64,000 bases of DNA from Nereocystis luetkeana (Eukaryota > Sar > Phaeophyceae > Laminariales > Laminariaceae), in assembly GCA_031213475.1 (NCBI GenBank), contig JARUPZ010000031.1, positions 188,501-252,500 of the forward strand. The letters run 5' to 3'. The position numbers and the translations under genes were made by a program. This document shows, one piece after another, positions 54,511 through 64,000 of this stretch (within the stretch, counting starts at the first letter, position 1; each line of letters begins with the position of its first letter). Below the pieces are notes generated by a model. It was not told the DNA's origin and did no database searches. It saw only the letters and a program-made list of their open reading frames with translations.

Positions 54511-54730
54511 GAAAGAAAGAAGCGAGGAAGAGAAGAAAAAAGAGGAGGGGAAAAAGCGAAAAAACTCGAGGCAGGCGAGAGAGTTCGGGCGGCCCTGCGC
54601 TAGCTACTGTTGGTGATTTTCCCGGCACCAACAGTAGCTAGCGTAGGGGCGCCCGAACTCTCTCGCCTGCGTCCCGTTTTTTCGCTCTTCCCCCTTCTCT
54701 TTTTTCTCCTCCTCGCTTTTTTCATTCAGA
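54511..54730. repeat. long hairpin, ~105-bp arms, 10-nt loop
   Basis: The left arm ends GCTAGCTACTGTTGGTG at 54615 and the right arm begins CACCAACAGTAGCTAGC at 54626. Pairing continues outward through GAGAGAGTTCGGGC, GAAAAAAC and an A/G-rich outer stem. The inner 60 bp are almost perfect. It may be a foldback element or MITE, or a source of hairpin RNA. No TIR-class signature or target duplication was identified. Confidence 0.85.
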
Positions 54731-54869
54731 AGGTCATGCCCAGTCGGCAAGCGTTTGGGCGGAGCGCCCCCCGCCCGCCCCCGTCCGCGTCCCCGCCCTC
54801 CCCCGGGTGCGCATCGGTGTCACCGGTCCGTGTCGCAGTTGCAGCCGTCGCGCGTGGCTCTTCTGCGGC

Positions 54870-55560
54870 GCTCTTCTACGCAACATGTTGAGTTCCGCAT
54901 GTAATCCTCAGTCCCGTCTTCTATCCCTCGAAACCGCCTGCAAGCCTTCTGTGCTCTCTCGCGCCAGCCACCCTTCGGACTCGGTGACGAACTTCTCGAA
55001 GTCCTGCTCGAGGCGTCCCATCCAATCCGTCTCCGGTTTAAAGGAGTAGCTCTTACCCCCGACCATCTCCCGAAGCATCACCTTCCTCGGCAGGCGCTCC
55101 CATGTGCGCCACGAAACCCGCAAACAATATGTTTCGTCTGCGCACCGTCACCCCCTTGCTCTCGGAGTCTTGTCTAGACAAGCGCGCGGGCATACGATAG
55201 AGTATGGCCTTCGCGCTTCCGCTTCCGCCAGCGGAGGCGTCGGGGGAGCATCAGATGATGCGCCCGTCGTAGCCTTTCGCAGCCAGCCAGTTTCGGGCTC
55301 CACGTGACGCAGCCGTACACTATCGTCTCGGTTACCTCATATTTCAGCAGCCGCACTATCGGAGTCACAAGCGCACACACGTGCGGACATATGTTTCCAT
55401 ATCATACCGTCCGAAGCACACCCTTCCCCTGGTGAGTCGACGCGTTACCTCCATACTGAAATCCCGGTTTGCGCTGGTAGGCCCGCCCAAGTACACAAAC
55501 TCGGTCGTTTGTTTGTACCCCTGGCCGGCTGCGGTGGCTTTGAACGACACAGTCTCCACT
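54870..55560 (-). pseudogene. LINE ORF2 C-terminal region
   Basis: METVSFKATAAGQGYKQTTE, then FVYLGGPTSANRDFSMEV with TRRLTRG, follows the polymerase boxes in the way common to LINE proteins (a YLG motif and R-I/L repeats). Next come PIVRLLKYEVTETIVYGC, WRKRKREGHTLSYARALV and LPRKVMLREMVGGKSYSF, matching the fragment at 15480-15905. Frames change near 55170-55380 and 55120. Confidence 0.75.
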
Positions 55561-55569
55561 TTTTTCGTT

Positions 55570-56560
55570 TGCAGTCACACGATCTCTGTTATGGCCTCCG
55601 AGACCGTAAGCCCGAAGGACGCACGCGCAGTCACGATCACCGCCATCACCCTCTCCAAACCTCCGGGTGATCGAGATGCAATGCCTGCATCGTCAGCTTA
55701 CAGCATTCCCCACAACGGATGGTCCTCCTCCTCCCCCCCCCCCCCCCGCCGCCGTCGGCTTTGCCAGGCCCTGCCTTCCCTCTCTCCTCCACCACCTTCC
55801 CCTACTTTGTCGGAGTTGCACCATGTTGTCCCATAATGGCAACGGCGACGAAGCGTTTCTCGGCCACGCGCAGCACTGCCGTGGAAAAGATGTTAACACA
55901 GCAATGGCCCGAGTACACACCCTTGCCGAAGACCCTGCTCGACATCAACCATATCCGAGCGCTCGCCATCGTCTAGCCGCACACAAGCTCGCATACTGTG
56001 GTGGAATTGGCGGATGACGGTCAGCATTCTCGATGGCACGCCTAAGCGAGATAAGACAGTCTACAAAAGGGATCGGTCTAAGGAGTTGTATGTAGGCTCT
56101 GGTGAGGTGGATAAAGCACATGAACAGCGGGGTGTCCTTCTTCGCCTGTCCCTGCAGGCGTCGAACCACGAACATTATGTGGGCGGTCGAGCGCTGGGGA
56201 TCTAGAGCCTCACTGCTCCTCGGGCAGGATATCTTCCCCTTCGCAGTAGTCGCTGAGGCGGCCCGCGAAGACTTTGAGGAGTACCGTGCCGGCGTGCGCC
56301 GCAACGGAGGGGACCACGATAGTTACCACACTCCCTCCTATCTTCCTTCTTGTGCAGAACCTTGATCGTCGCGTTCTTTCATTGTTGCGCCACGACCCCT
56401 CCCCTCCAGACAGCGATGATGGCATCGCGGAAGGTAACCAGGGTTCCCGGATCTCCCTCGTCGGCCAGGACGTTAAGGAGTTCAACAGGGAGGCCATCCA
56501 GCCCAACACGCCTTGCGGTTTGCTATCGCCCGGATCGCTTCGTCCGCCTCGTCCCTAGAC
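55570..56560 (-). pseudogene. LINE reverse transcriptase domain, catalytically dead
   Basis: Boxes in order: [86 protein letters not shown], and ADDAGIASRSPGGLERV. Where LINE enzymes have F-D-L/V-x-K/R-A-Y, this copy has His (codon CAC) for the first catalytic Asp. At the YADD box the Tyr codon is TAA, a stop. A TGA also replaces a codon in EIV-LQTKK. It would copy LINE RNA into DNA in the nucleus; this copy cannot. Confidence 0.85.
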
Positions 56561-57129
56561 GCGTCGTCGCCCAGCGGCATGCATGGGGCGGGGGCCTTAC
56601 CTTGAGTTCGTTGACGATAGTCGGGTCAAGGGTCGGCGACTTCGCATGTAGCAGTTTGTGAAACCACCCTACCCGGTGCTCCCGGATGAGGCCGAATGTT
56701 CCGCAGCAATCACCGTTGCTTGTCCTTGATGTACTGCGAAGAAGGCGTCCTCTTCCCTTCCGTGACCATCCCCTTGTGGTGCTTCTAGAAGCCAACCTGG
56801 TCGTCTTCTCGAACACGCGCTTCGAGTTGGCCGACATGTTGTTCGAAGAACCCCTGCGAACCTTCCGCCCTCTCGCGCGTCTGGGCTGCTCGGTGGCAAC
56901 CGTCAAGGATACCGTGCTACCGCTATCGTTCAGAGTGGCCCGTGGTCGCGTCCTCGTGTCTTCCCTCTCTTCCCATCGCTTATGAAACTCCGCCTTTTTC
57001 TCTTCAGGTGCACACGAACCCATCGGTACTTGCTTGCGTCGAATGATCGGTGCTAGCCTCGCCGCAGCAGACTGCAAGGCCTCCGAGAAGAGTCGAGTAC
57101 TTCCGGCCACGACATTGTGGTCAGATTTC

Positions 57130-57921
57130 ATGCCGCTCCTCTGGCGGTCTCCGCACCGTGACGTTGCGGACGAAGCGCCGATTATCTTGTCGTCTCAGGA
57201 TGTAATCACGACGATGTTGACCTTTACCCCGGTCTGCGGATTGAAACGTGTACGATACACCACGAGCGGGCGTGGTGAGAAAACGTACCAGGGACCTGTT
57301 TAGGCGCGCAAGCTTGTTGTTTTGTCAAGTTGAGGAGTACGTAGTCTCTCTCCGTTATCGTTCAGTTGGTCGCGTCCTTATGCACCGAGCGCCTCTCTGT
57401 CCGCACTCCCGTCCTCTCGTTTGCCAGTAAGAGCATTCGCGTCCATCAGGACGAGGAGTTGGGACCCCAGTTATGACGCTGTCGAGGGCCTTCCTAGAGT
57501 GATCCTTATCGCGGGTAGGGGGTGCCTTCCTTCTGTAGGGGCACAGCCGACAACATCCGATACCCCAGTTGATTTGCCCACGAGTTCGGCGCGAAACTTC
57601 ATCAGTCTCGCACTGATACACTCCACGATGCACTCCACAACCCGACCGCCCTTTCCCACCTATGCCACAGTAGACTCTCCAACAGCTACTGTAGAGCCCC
57701 ACTCCATGAGTTCCTTTACCCTCGAGCTTGCTCCCGTCTGCCCCAGAGCAAAATATAGTATACCCTGCGGCCGCAAAAGGATCAGGCCCATCACGTCTGG
57801 TCTCTTGAAGACCCACGACGTCACGGTCTAGCTCGTGGCATTCCTCACGGATGACCCCGCTGTGTCCGATGCCGTTATTTCCGTCGAAGGCGAGCTTGGG
57901 AACATTGAAAGTGCCCACCAC
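57130..57921 (-). pseudogene. LINE apurinic-type endonuclease domain
   Basis: Starts MVGTFNVPKLAFDGN, followed by ECHELDRDVVGLQETRRDG, whose QET contains the metal-binding Glu of EEP endonucleases, then GTHGVGLYS. After an undetermined frame change comes DYILRRQDNRRFVRNV and, in yet another frame from 57131, MKSDHNVV, containing the conserved SDH motif. In LINEs this domain nicks the target DNA to prime reverse transcription. At least two frameshifts, one at about 57130, break it. Confidence 0.8.
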
Positions 57922-58189
57922 GAGTTCCGCAGCTCTGGACCTAGCCCTCTCGCACCCACGCGTAACCTCCGAGCTTCCCTCCGAGCCCTCCGACGTTTCC
58001 TCCGTTTTTTTTTCGGGCTGCGTATTTTTTTTCCCCCTCCACCCTCCGCTCTTCCCAAGCGTTGTAATTCTTCTGTTTCGTGCTCATTTGCCCGGCCCGG
58101 TTCGTGGCTAGATTCTGACGTGCTGGGGGCAGCAGTCCCAACCCACCCCAACACCCATGATCTCTTGAATGACGCCGAATGAGGTTAGG

Positions 58190-58382
58190 GTCAAGTATAC
58201 CACCCGGGGGTGGTACCTACCCTTAAATTCCTTAACGGCCACCCGATTTATCACCCGGGGTATGTTGTATACCACACACCCTGGGGGGTCATGCCTCATG
58301 ATTATTTTGACAGTTATCCCCGGGGTATCAGATATGACACCCCATACTCGTGCGGTATACCACCCCGGTGATAGAGTGCTTT
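58190..58382. repeat. CCCGGGGTATAC-rich imperfect palindromes
   Basis: TATACCACCCGGGGGTGGTA (58196) is itself palindromic. Related words TCACCCGGGGTATG, TATACCACACACCCTGGGG, CCCCGGGGTATCA and GGTATACCACCCCGGTGA follow within 190 bp. The outer words are partly inverted, suggesting a small foldback element or a cluster of palindromes. Confidence 0.5.
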
Positions 58383-58554
58383 AAAAACCCAAACATTCTT
58401 AGTCGGCGGCTCTACTGTAGTGACTGGGCCTCTTTCAGCATTTTTTTGGCCGCTCTCCGGTGCCCACGTGTGAATATATACCTGGTTCACCCGTAAGGTA
58501 CGCGAAACCACGTAGTAGAGGTTGAGCGTTGCAGTGTTTCACGCGTCGTACAGA

Positions 58555-58665
58555 CCGATAGATAATTTACAGATAGATCATCTACAGGTAGATCATTTGC
58601 ATAGAGATCATCTACAGATAGATCATCTAGACAGATAGATCTAGACCATCTACTGTAGATGCCAA
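58555..58665. repeat. AGATCATCTACAG tandem words
   Basis: AGATCATCTACAGATAG-like units repeat about six times with variation. They are the inverse of the words at 15905-15962. More diffuse GATCTATC words continue to about 58830. Confidence 0.6.
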
Positions 58666-59006
58666 CCTTCCGCTGTGAGATGTTGTGCTGGATTTGTACA
58701 TTTTTAGTACAGATACAACTGAGGAATGATGTGCTACTACTATAGATGATGCAGGTCATAAGGCTCCCACCTGGCAACATGAGCTAGATCATATAGATCA
58801 GGAAGGATCTATCTATCTAATCATCTGTCTGCCTCCTGACGCGTGGTAGGGCTGGGGTAGCTCTCCTGTCTCTCTCTCATCCAAAGCTGAGAATAAACAA
58901 GGCGAGAACAGTAGTCCCAATCCCATGTGGCGGTAGATATACAAGGGAAAAATATTGCAGAAAATGAATGTCATCCCAACGATGTCTAGGTAGTCTCTCA
59001 GTTTGA

Positions 59007-59095
59007 CCCTTTTAGGACTGTTGTCCCGTTTTGGGGACAACCTACTTGGAATTTGAGTGGTGTGTCCCCAAAACGGGACTGCGGTCCTGTATGGG
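59007..59095. mobile_element. MITE family B, copy 4 (89 bp)
   Basis: CCCTTTTAGGACTGTTGTCC at the left, GGACTGCGGTCCTGTATGGG at the right. The right flank TTAA (59096-59099) is intact and the left flank is TTGA. It has the same palindromic GGGGACA/TGTCCCC core as the other copies. Confidence 0.82.
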
Positions 59096-59439
59096 TTAAG
59101 GAGCCGCCCCCCGTCAGCCGGAATTTTTGCCTTGTAAAGCAAAACAAATGCTACTTGTCCGTAGCACGGGTCTCCGGAAAGATCTGAATCATGAAATACG
59201 AATCGATTATATTAAAATACACCCAGCGGCAAATATACAAAACGTATCGACTATTTTGGTAGGTGCCGCCAGCCAACCATTTACCAACTGAATTCGAACG
59301 GCAGGGCGACTGGCGAAGCCATCGGATGGCCATTCAGCCGACGTGCCGACTTGAAGTCAGGCGGGTGAAACGGGCCGAATCGAGCGCCTGGCCGACGGAG
59401 CCCCCCACCCCCCGCCCGCATGTCTTTTGACGTATCACG

Positions 59440-59515
59440 CAGCTCGCGAAATTGAGTTTCAACCATTTAACCGGTCGTACCCACAGCTGACGTATTTGTT
59501 ATTATTTTATGAGAA
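59440..59515. repeat. repeat J, copy 2
   Basis: CAGCTCGCGAAATTGAGT, then CACAGCTGACGTA and a TTATTTTATGAGAA end match the segment inserted at 32475-32590. Boundaries are not sharp. Confidence 0.5.
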
Positions 59516-59536
59516 TCGTATCCCGCATTCAACAAC

Positions 59537-59582
59537 ATTTCAAGTAGTTTTGTCCCCAAACGGGACTGCGGTTCTAAAGGGG
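59537..59582. mobile_element. MITE family B, right half
   Basis: CATTTCAAGTAGTTTTGTCC and CCAAACGGGACTGCGGTTC followed by TAAAGGGG and TTAA (59583-59586), the same as the right half of copy 3. The left half is absent, so this is a truncated copy. Confidence 0.8.
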
Positions 59583-59940
59583 TTAAAGTATGCCCAATAG
59601 GTCGGATAGATAGGATAGTCGGTACCTCCGGGAAACGACTATTAGATAACTATATTACTCCGACGAATAACCAGTTGGTGACAACCCTTTATTAATAGTA
59701 CTGTACTGTTAGCCCTGGCACTGAGGTCCGTAGTATCGACGTCACCGGCTACCTCGGTGTCCGGTATTCAATCAAAACAGAAGTTACATTTTTTTTTTCG
59801 ACGAACCGCAGCAAAGCAGATTGACAGCAGCCGCGCCATGATATAGAGATGATACAGACAGAGGCCACGACCCAAAAGTTGGGAGACCACGACTATGAAA
59901 ATAGCAAAAAACATGTCGTGTTGAAACCGAAAATTCTACA

Positions 59941-59946
59941 TATATA

Positions 59947-59998
<52 letters not shown>
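59941..59998. repeat. TA dinucleotide microsatellite
   Basis: About 55 bp of TA repeats, interrupted once by TTTTTATA near 59948 and ending in ATATACATA. Confidence 0.95.
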
Positions 59999-60113
59999 TA
60001 CATAAAGCTGGACGACAGGCGGAAATAGCAGCAGCAGCAGCAGCAGCTAGAGGAGAACATGGAAGGTGGCGATGCGCCTCCTCCCCCAGCCTCGCCACGC
60101 GTGCCTATTCCGG

Positions 60114-60437
60114 TCATCTCAATCCCTCCTCGGCGTCAATCGCCGCTTGCGCCCCACGCGTTTCCGCTTCGGCGTGCAGTCTTTTTTTTGTTTCGTGATC
60201 ATGGTCCGACTTTTCTTCCACGCCCAGCCTCAGCCTCAAGCGCTTTTCCATATCGCGATCGACTGAACGACGACGTTCAGCCTCCTCGGCAGCGTGAGCG
60301 ACGGACGCGTCTTGGCGCACCTCTCTCTTTCGGCATCTCCTGCCGTTGTTTCTGGTCGAACGAAAAACTAGCCGTCTTTTTTTTTTTCGAGAGCTTCTCG
60401 CCAAATCTTCTTTTTTTTCCGACTGGAAATTTCCCAT
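60114..60437 (-). other. 107-aa charged ORF, possible exon
   Basis: Frame MGNFQSEKKEDLARSSRKKK to the stop at 60114, with a long predicted helix (EEAERRRSVDRDMEKRLRL, then ETKKRLHAEAETRGAQAA). Charged heptad-like composition could be a coiled coil. No domain was recognised. It ends beside a T-rich run on the plus strand, and no splice signals were tested convincingly. Confidence 0.2.
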
Positions 60438-60528
60438 TTTCGCGAAACAAGTGATGTTTGGTGCAGCGTCGTGCGTGATTGATACACGTGGGGGATTGCG
60501 ATGCGGTTTTTCGTGATAGCATGGTTGT

Positions 60529-60600
60529 GTGTGTTCTTCACATTAAACCGTTCTTTCTGCCCGTCGACATCCAGCACAACCAGTGTCCGTGCCGGTTCTA
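60529..60600 (+). repeat. repeat E, isolated copy
   Basis: GTGTGTTCTTCACATTAAAC through CCGTCGACATCCAGCACAAC and CAGTGTCCGTGCC matches the tandem units at 50594. Similarity ends at GGTTCTACGG. Confidence 0.75.
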
Positions 60601-61159
60601 CGGTGAAACAAAACGTACTTTTTATGTGGCTTTACTTTTTAGTATCAGTTGGATTGCGCCGATGCGGTCTGCAAACAACCCGAAACACCTCAAAAACACT
60701 ATTTTCGGTTGACTTCGCGGCCGTCCAACACGGACAAACATTCCGGTGGTAACCCGGAGTTAGAGGAGTTAGTAGGTGGTTGTACTCGCAGTAAAAAATC
60801 TCCATAGTGTAGACGTGTCAAACGTTATTGCAGATGCCACGCAGCAGCAGTAGGTCTGGCACACTGTGTTCGAGTTATTTTTGGAAAACAGAAAAGCTCC
60901 GACTGCTAAGAAGAATTTTTCGGTCTAATCAGTGTTGAAAGGTTGCGTTTCGGGTAAAAAAAATAATCTTTCAAAGTCTGCCACATTTTTTTTGTTGTTG
61001 CGGTGTTCACTCCTATTAATAGGTCGAACGGGCTACTGGTATGTACATATGTACATGTACCTTATTGTGACTGTGATCCCAGTCGGAAACGGTGTATGGT
61101 GCAGTCCGAAACGGGTCGAGCCGTGCCGACTCGCAGCTGACCTCTGTTACACGGTTTGG

Positions 61160-61228
61160 TCTGCTGTTGCTGCTGCTGTTGCCGCTGCTGCTGCTGCTGC
61201 TGTTGCCGCTGCTGCTGCTGCTGCTGCT
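61160..61228. repeat. CTG/GCTGCC triplet tract
   Basis: TGCTGCTGCTGTTGCCGCTG type units over about 65 bp, just upstream of the exon-like segment at 61263. Confidence 0.85.
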
Positions 61229-61262
61229 ACCGATCGTCGATCGCTGTTTACCCCCTCCTCAG

Positions 61263-61418
61263 GCGGTGCGTGCAGTCGTGACCCTGAAGCACTGGGAGAC
61301 GGCCGCCAGGCCTTCCCGCTGGCTGCAGAGGCCGGCGGCGGCTTCGGAGTCCTTCAAGTCGCCGGCCCAGGCAGCCACCTACTGGAGACGGTGGAGCAAG
61401 TTGGCCAGCAGTCCTCCG
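61263..61418 (+). CDS. possible internal exon, unrecognised
   Basis: Pyrimidine-rich TACCCCCTCCTCAG ends at 61262 (acceptor) and GTGAGTCG starts at 61419 (strong donor). The 156 bp between, exactly 52 codons, are open in two frames: one gives TLKHWETAARPSRWLQRPAA and YWRRWSKLASSPP, the other GDGRQAFPLAAEAGGGFGV. GC content is above the flanks. The 3' end of the segment is repeated at 61695-61750, also before a GTAGGT donor. No domain is recognised and neighbouring exons are unknown. Confidence 0.3.
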
Positions 61419-61554
61419 GTGAGTCGCCGTCTACTAATACTTATCCCTCCCCCCCGCCCTGCGTTGTCGTCTCTTCACCCCTCTTTGTTTCCCTTTTTCG
61501 GCATACCCCTTCAAAAATACATGTCCGAAATGTAGATTTTGATGTTTTTTTCAG

Positions 61555-61910
61555 GGGGGGGGGCGGGGGGGGGGGGGGGGTTGTCACGCGCATACTTGGG
61601 TGGCCAGAAGAGCGGTGTAAATGACTTGTACGGCGGGGCGTGTGATCGATAGGTGTGCGATTGGCAGGCGTGGGATTGGTTGAATTGGCGTATGTGCCAA
61701 CCACCTCTGGCGGAAACGATAGAGCAAGTTGACCAGCAGCGAGTACTTCGGTAGGTCCACATCTTCCCCTTTGATTCTCGCTCTCCGCGTCCCTTTTTTT
61801 TGCTTGCTCGGGCCCTCCGAAAAATGAACGTTGTTGTTATTGAGGCGGGAGGGGGGGGGGGGGTACCGGGCTTATTTGGGCGGCAAGAAGAAAGCAGCGT
61901 GATTTGTAGG
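61555..61910 (+). repeat. poly-G tract and duplicated exon-end block
   Basis: A long G run at 61553-61580 with one C is followed by a TTGTCACGCGCATACTTGGG-type sequence. A second G run at 61850-61862 is followed by TACCGGGCTTATTTGGGCGG. Each follows an exon-end-like block (GAGCAAGTTG-CCAGCAG ending at a donor at 61418 and 61750), so about 300 bp appear duplicated in tandem. Confidence 0.6.
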
Positions 61911-62507
61911 CGTGCGGATACTTGAGCGTGTGATTGGTAGGGGCGCGGATGGTCGGTGTGAGGTTGATCGGCTTGTGGTTGATTCTAGAAGCGAGCGTGG
62001 GTGATTTGAATCGCGTACGGCCAGCCGGCTGGGCGTGCGCTTGGTGGACGTGTGATTGCTAGGCATGTTGATTGCTCGGATTGGCTGTGTGGGTCGGTTG
62101 GTCGGCCGCGCTTCACCCGTCGGAGGCTCGTTTGTCACGGTGCGCCCGAGGCACGGACACATACAGAAAGTCTATTCGGGGTTTCCACGGAGGAGGACAC
62201 GGCGTTGCCTCAATTCCGGCGACGGCAGTGACGGCGGGTGGAGCAGCGGAATAAACGCTCGCCCAACAGACAAATATGCCATCGATAAGAGATCGGTCAT
62301 TTTGGGGCGTGTCACTACCTCTTTTGGACTTTTTAATCATATACCCTGGTACCAGTTATGGAGTAGGGGCGCGGTCAGTACAGAGGGTCGAAACGCGTTG
62401 ATTCTTCTAGCATCTTTGGCAGCGACTGTACCAGAGTAACGCTGCCCCAATAACACAAGATATATGGTGCTTGTTTGTCGAAAAATTCGTCGCAAGGGGT
62501 ATGTTTT

Positions 62508-62735
62508 ATCATCATCCGTGTGTTATTTTATTACCCGTGTGTTATGTTATCACCCGTGTGTTATTTTATCTCCCGTGTCTTATTTTATTACCGGTGTGTT
62601 ATCTCATCACCCGTGTCTTATTTTTATCACCCGTGTGTTATCTATCACCCATGTGATATGTCATCACCCGTGTGTTATCTTATCACCCGTGTGTTATCTC
62701 ATCACCCGTGTGCTATCTTATCACCCGTGTAATAC
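62508..62735 (+). repeat. ~16-bp TTATCACCCGTGTG minisatellite
   Basis: About 14 units of TATCACCCGTGTGTTA with spacing of 14-17 bp and variants such as CTCCCGTGTCT and CACCCATGTGA. No spacers of CRISPR type. Confidence 0.9.
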
Positions 62736-63224
62736 GGCCACCCTCGTTAGTACTGCACTGTACAGAAACCTAAACATGACTGGAATTCCAAGTAGTTCGT
62801 CCCCGCCCATACTTGCTTGTTTTCCCCCCGAGATGCCTTTTTGTTTCAGCCTGTTTTCGTGACTACAGGCAGTATTTCGGGGAAATGATCCAACATGTGA
62901 CAACATCGTCGCGAATGGGAGTGTACAACCGTAGAGGCGGTGTCAAAAGGCCAAAAGAAGTCCGGCCTTGACGCGCTATAAAAATATGTACCTGGTGCAA
63001 GAATTAGAAGAAAAAAAAGAAGAAAAAAAACGAGTCTCCTGTCATCTTTTTGTCCACAACTCTCTCGCTTCGAGCATGCTCAACCAGCACAAACCAATCC
63101 AAACGTTTCTCTCTTCCCCGCCCTCTGCGTCTGTCCCTCCCCGCCCTCTGCGTCTGTCCCTCCCTTCTCTTCGCGCTGCCCATTTGGTGTGTCCACTTGA
63201 TGTGTCCCGTTTTGATGGCTGCAG

Positions 63225-63278
63225 GGAGCACCGTCTGGGCGTTTGGTGGTCCTTGGAGGAAACGAGGTCGCCGCCTCG
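63225..63278 (+). CDS. possible short exon, unrecognised
   Basis: Acceptor TTTTGATGGCTGCAG ends at 63224 and donor GTAAGCGC begins at 63279. The 54 bp between (18 codons) include TGGTGGTCCTTGGAGGAAAC, faintly like the exon end at 61380-61418. All three frames are open, so coding cannot be assigned. It may belong with the 61263 segment. Confidence 0.2.
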
Positions 63279-63419
63279 GTAAGCGCTGCTGTTTTTTTAC
63301 GCCGTAATCGTTTTTTGTTTCACTTTATGCCGCCTTACCCGCGGATAGGGAAACCCTTGGCGGGGCCGGAAGGCGGGGGTGTTGGTAGATTGAGGACTCC
63401 TGCTGAAGTCCAACAGCTC

Positions 63420-63890
63420 TTTGTACTGTGTTGTTGTACAGTAATTCGACAGTTTTTTTTTTGTAATGCAGCACTTCCCTTTTGTAGCACGGTGGCTCTC
63501 GGCTGCTGTAAATACAACAACAGCGTCTACGACTGCTGTACGAGTTCAGTAGCTCCGATTGCAGCATGACAACAGTTTCTACGGCTGTTCATGTACAAAA
63601 TTGTGTTGTAGTACAGTAATTCCTTCGGTAGTACAACAATCCTGTTGCATAAAATAACTGCCATGGTACAGCAGTTCCTGTTACGTAGTCTACGGTAGTA
63701 CCATACTGGTACACAACAGTTTCTACTACTACCATATTACAGCAGTAGCCCCTACTGCTGTACTACAACAGAGTTCCTGCTACTATAGTCTAGTACAATA
63801 CTGGTACAGTAGTTTCTGCTGCTACCATATTACAGCAGTAGCCCCTACTGCTGTACTACCAACAGTGGGAGCCGCCCCCTGCCGCTCCGT
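63420..63890. repeat. TACAGCAG/CTGCTGTAC-rich repeat, with ~95-bp duplication
   Basis: ACCATATTACAGCAGTAGCC followed by CCTACTGCTGTACTAC occurs at about 63731 and again at 63826. The whole stretch is packed with inverted TACAGCAG, GTACTAC and CTACGGTAGTAC words that can fold extensively. No open reading frame is preserved. Confidence 0.75.
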
Positions 63891-64000
63891 ACAACAGTAG
63901 CGTTCTCCAGCAGGCGGGTTTGGATGGGTGTGGGGGTGACTCGGACCCCACCCCACCGCAGTCCTACGCAAGCTCGGGCTCTTCTGCACCAAAGGCGCAT

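Larger units (their letters stand above)
54870..57921 (-). mobile_element. LINE (endonuclease plus reverse transcriptase), dead copy
   Basis: About 3 kb on the minus strand in the order endonuclease, reverse transcriptase, C-terminal tail. It shares its tail with the fragments at 15480 and 52709. At least three frameshifts and several stops are present, and two catalytic positions of the reverse transcriptase are lost. A poly-A end was not recognised; the 3' limit near 54870 is approximate. A basic, Arg/Lys-rich frame at 57828-58154 just upstream overlaps the endonuclease start in another frame; whether it is an ORF1 end is unclear. Confidence 0.85.

Noticed and set aside
54248..54616. 122-aa KRSESEA-repeat protein
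   Set aside because: Frame made by the 11-bp minisatellite and the A/G-rich arm of the hairpin.
62508..62735. CRISPR-like short repeats
   Set aside because: Units of about 16 bp with no spacers; an ordinary minisatellite.

Overview
This is a nuclear genomic window from a eukaryote, and it reads as a transposon-dominated intergenic or intronic landscape. It has no operons, Shine-Dalgarno sites or closely packed ORFs. What it does have is LTR retrotransposon, LINE and SINE remains, TIR-type MITEs with diagnostic target-site duplications (TSDs), microsatellites, minisatellites and a few exon-like islands bounded by AG/GT. A stramenopile such as a brown alga is compatible with the chromodomain-bearing gypsy element and the CTGCTGTAC-rich filler. 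That taxonomic call is an inference and is weak.

Layout. 1-3995: the 5' part of a Ty1/copia-type retrotransposon on the minus strand (LTR, gag, protease, integrase), cut by the left window edge. 4000-8050: anonymous DNA flanked by a ~210-bp direct repeat, with a tRNA-like element and a 299-bp tandem repeat. 8360-10790: decayed, unrecognised coding-like DNA. 14-16 kb: an ATC microsatellite and a LINE 3' fragment. 17783-21000: a deleted chromodomain gypsy element whose 5' LTR was split by an 825-bp Harbinger-like MITE. A second MITE of that family lies at 37595-38411. 22.8-30 kb: poly-G-tipped repeats, a 27-bp minisatellite, a tRNA-headed repeat pair, two copies of a short TA-target MITE (family A) and a possible F-box first exon. 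30-45 kb: SINE copies, a duplicated block with inverted motifs, a Tc1/mariner-like element, a CTG tract and a hAT-like MITE. 45.7-53 kb: tandem arrays, then a cluster of nested MITEs (families A and B) and a SINE inside a tandemly duplicated, partly inverted ~1.07-kb unit. 54.3-58 kb: a long hairpin and a dead LINE with endonuclease and reverse transcriptase remains. 58-64 kb: more family B copies, a TA microsatellite, minisatellites and two or three exon-like segments.

No complete host gene could be supported. The most informative content is the set of nested insertions: A holding B, A holding a SINE, A holding A, and a gypsy LTR holding a Harbinger MITE. Several can be checked against an empty copy within the window, which gives element boundaries, TSDs and relative ages directly.
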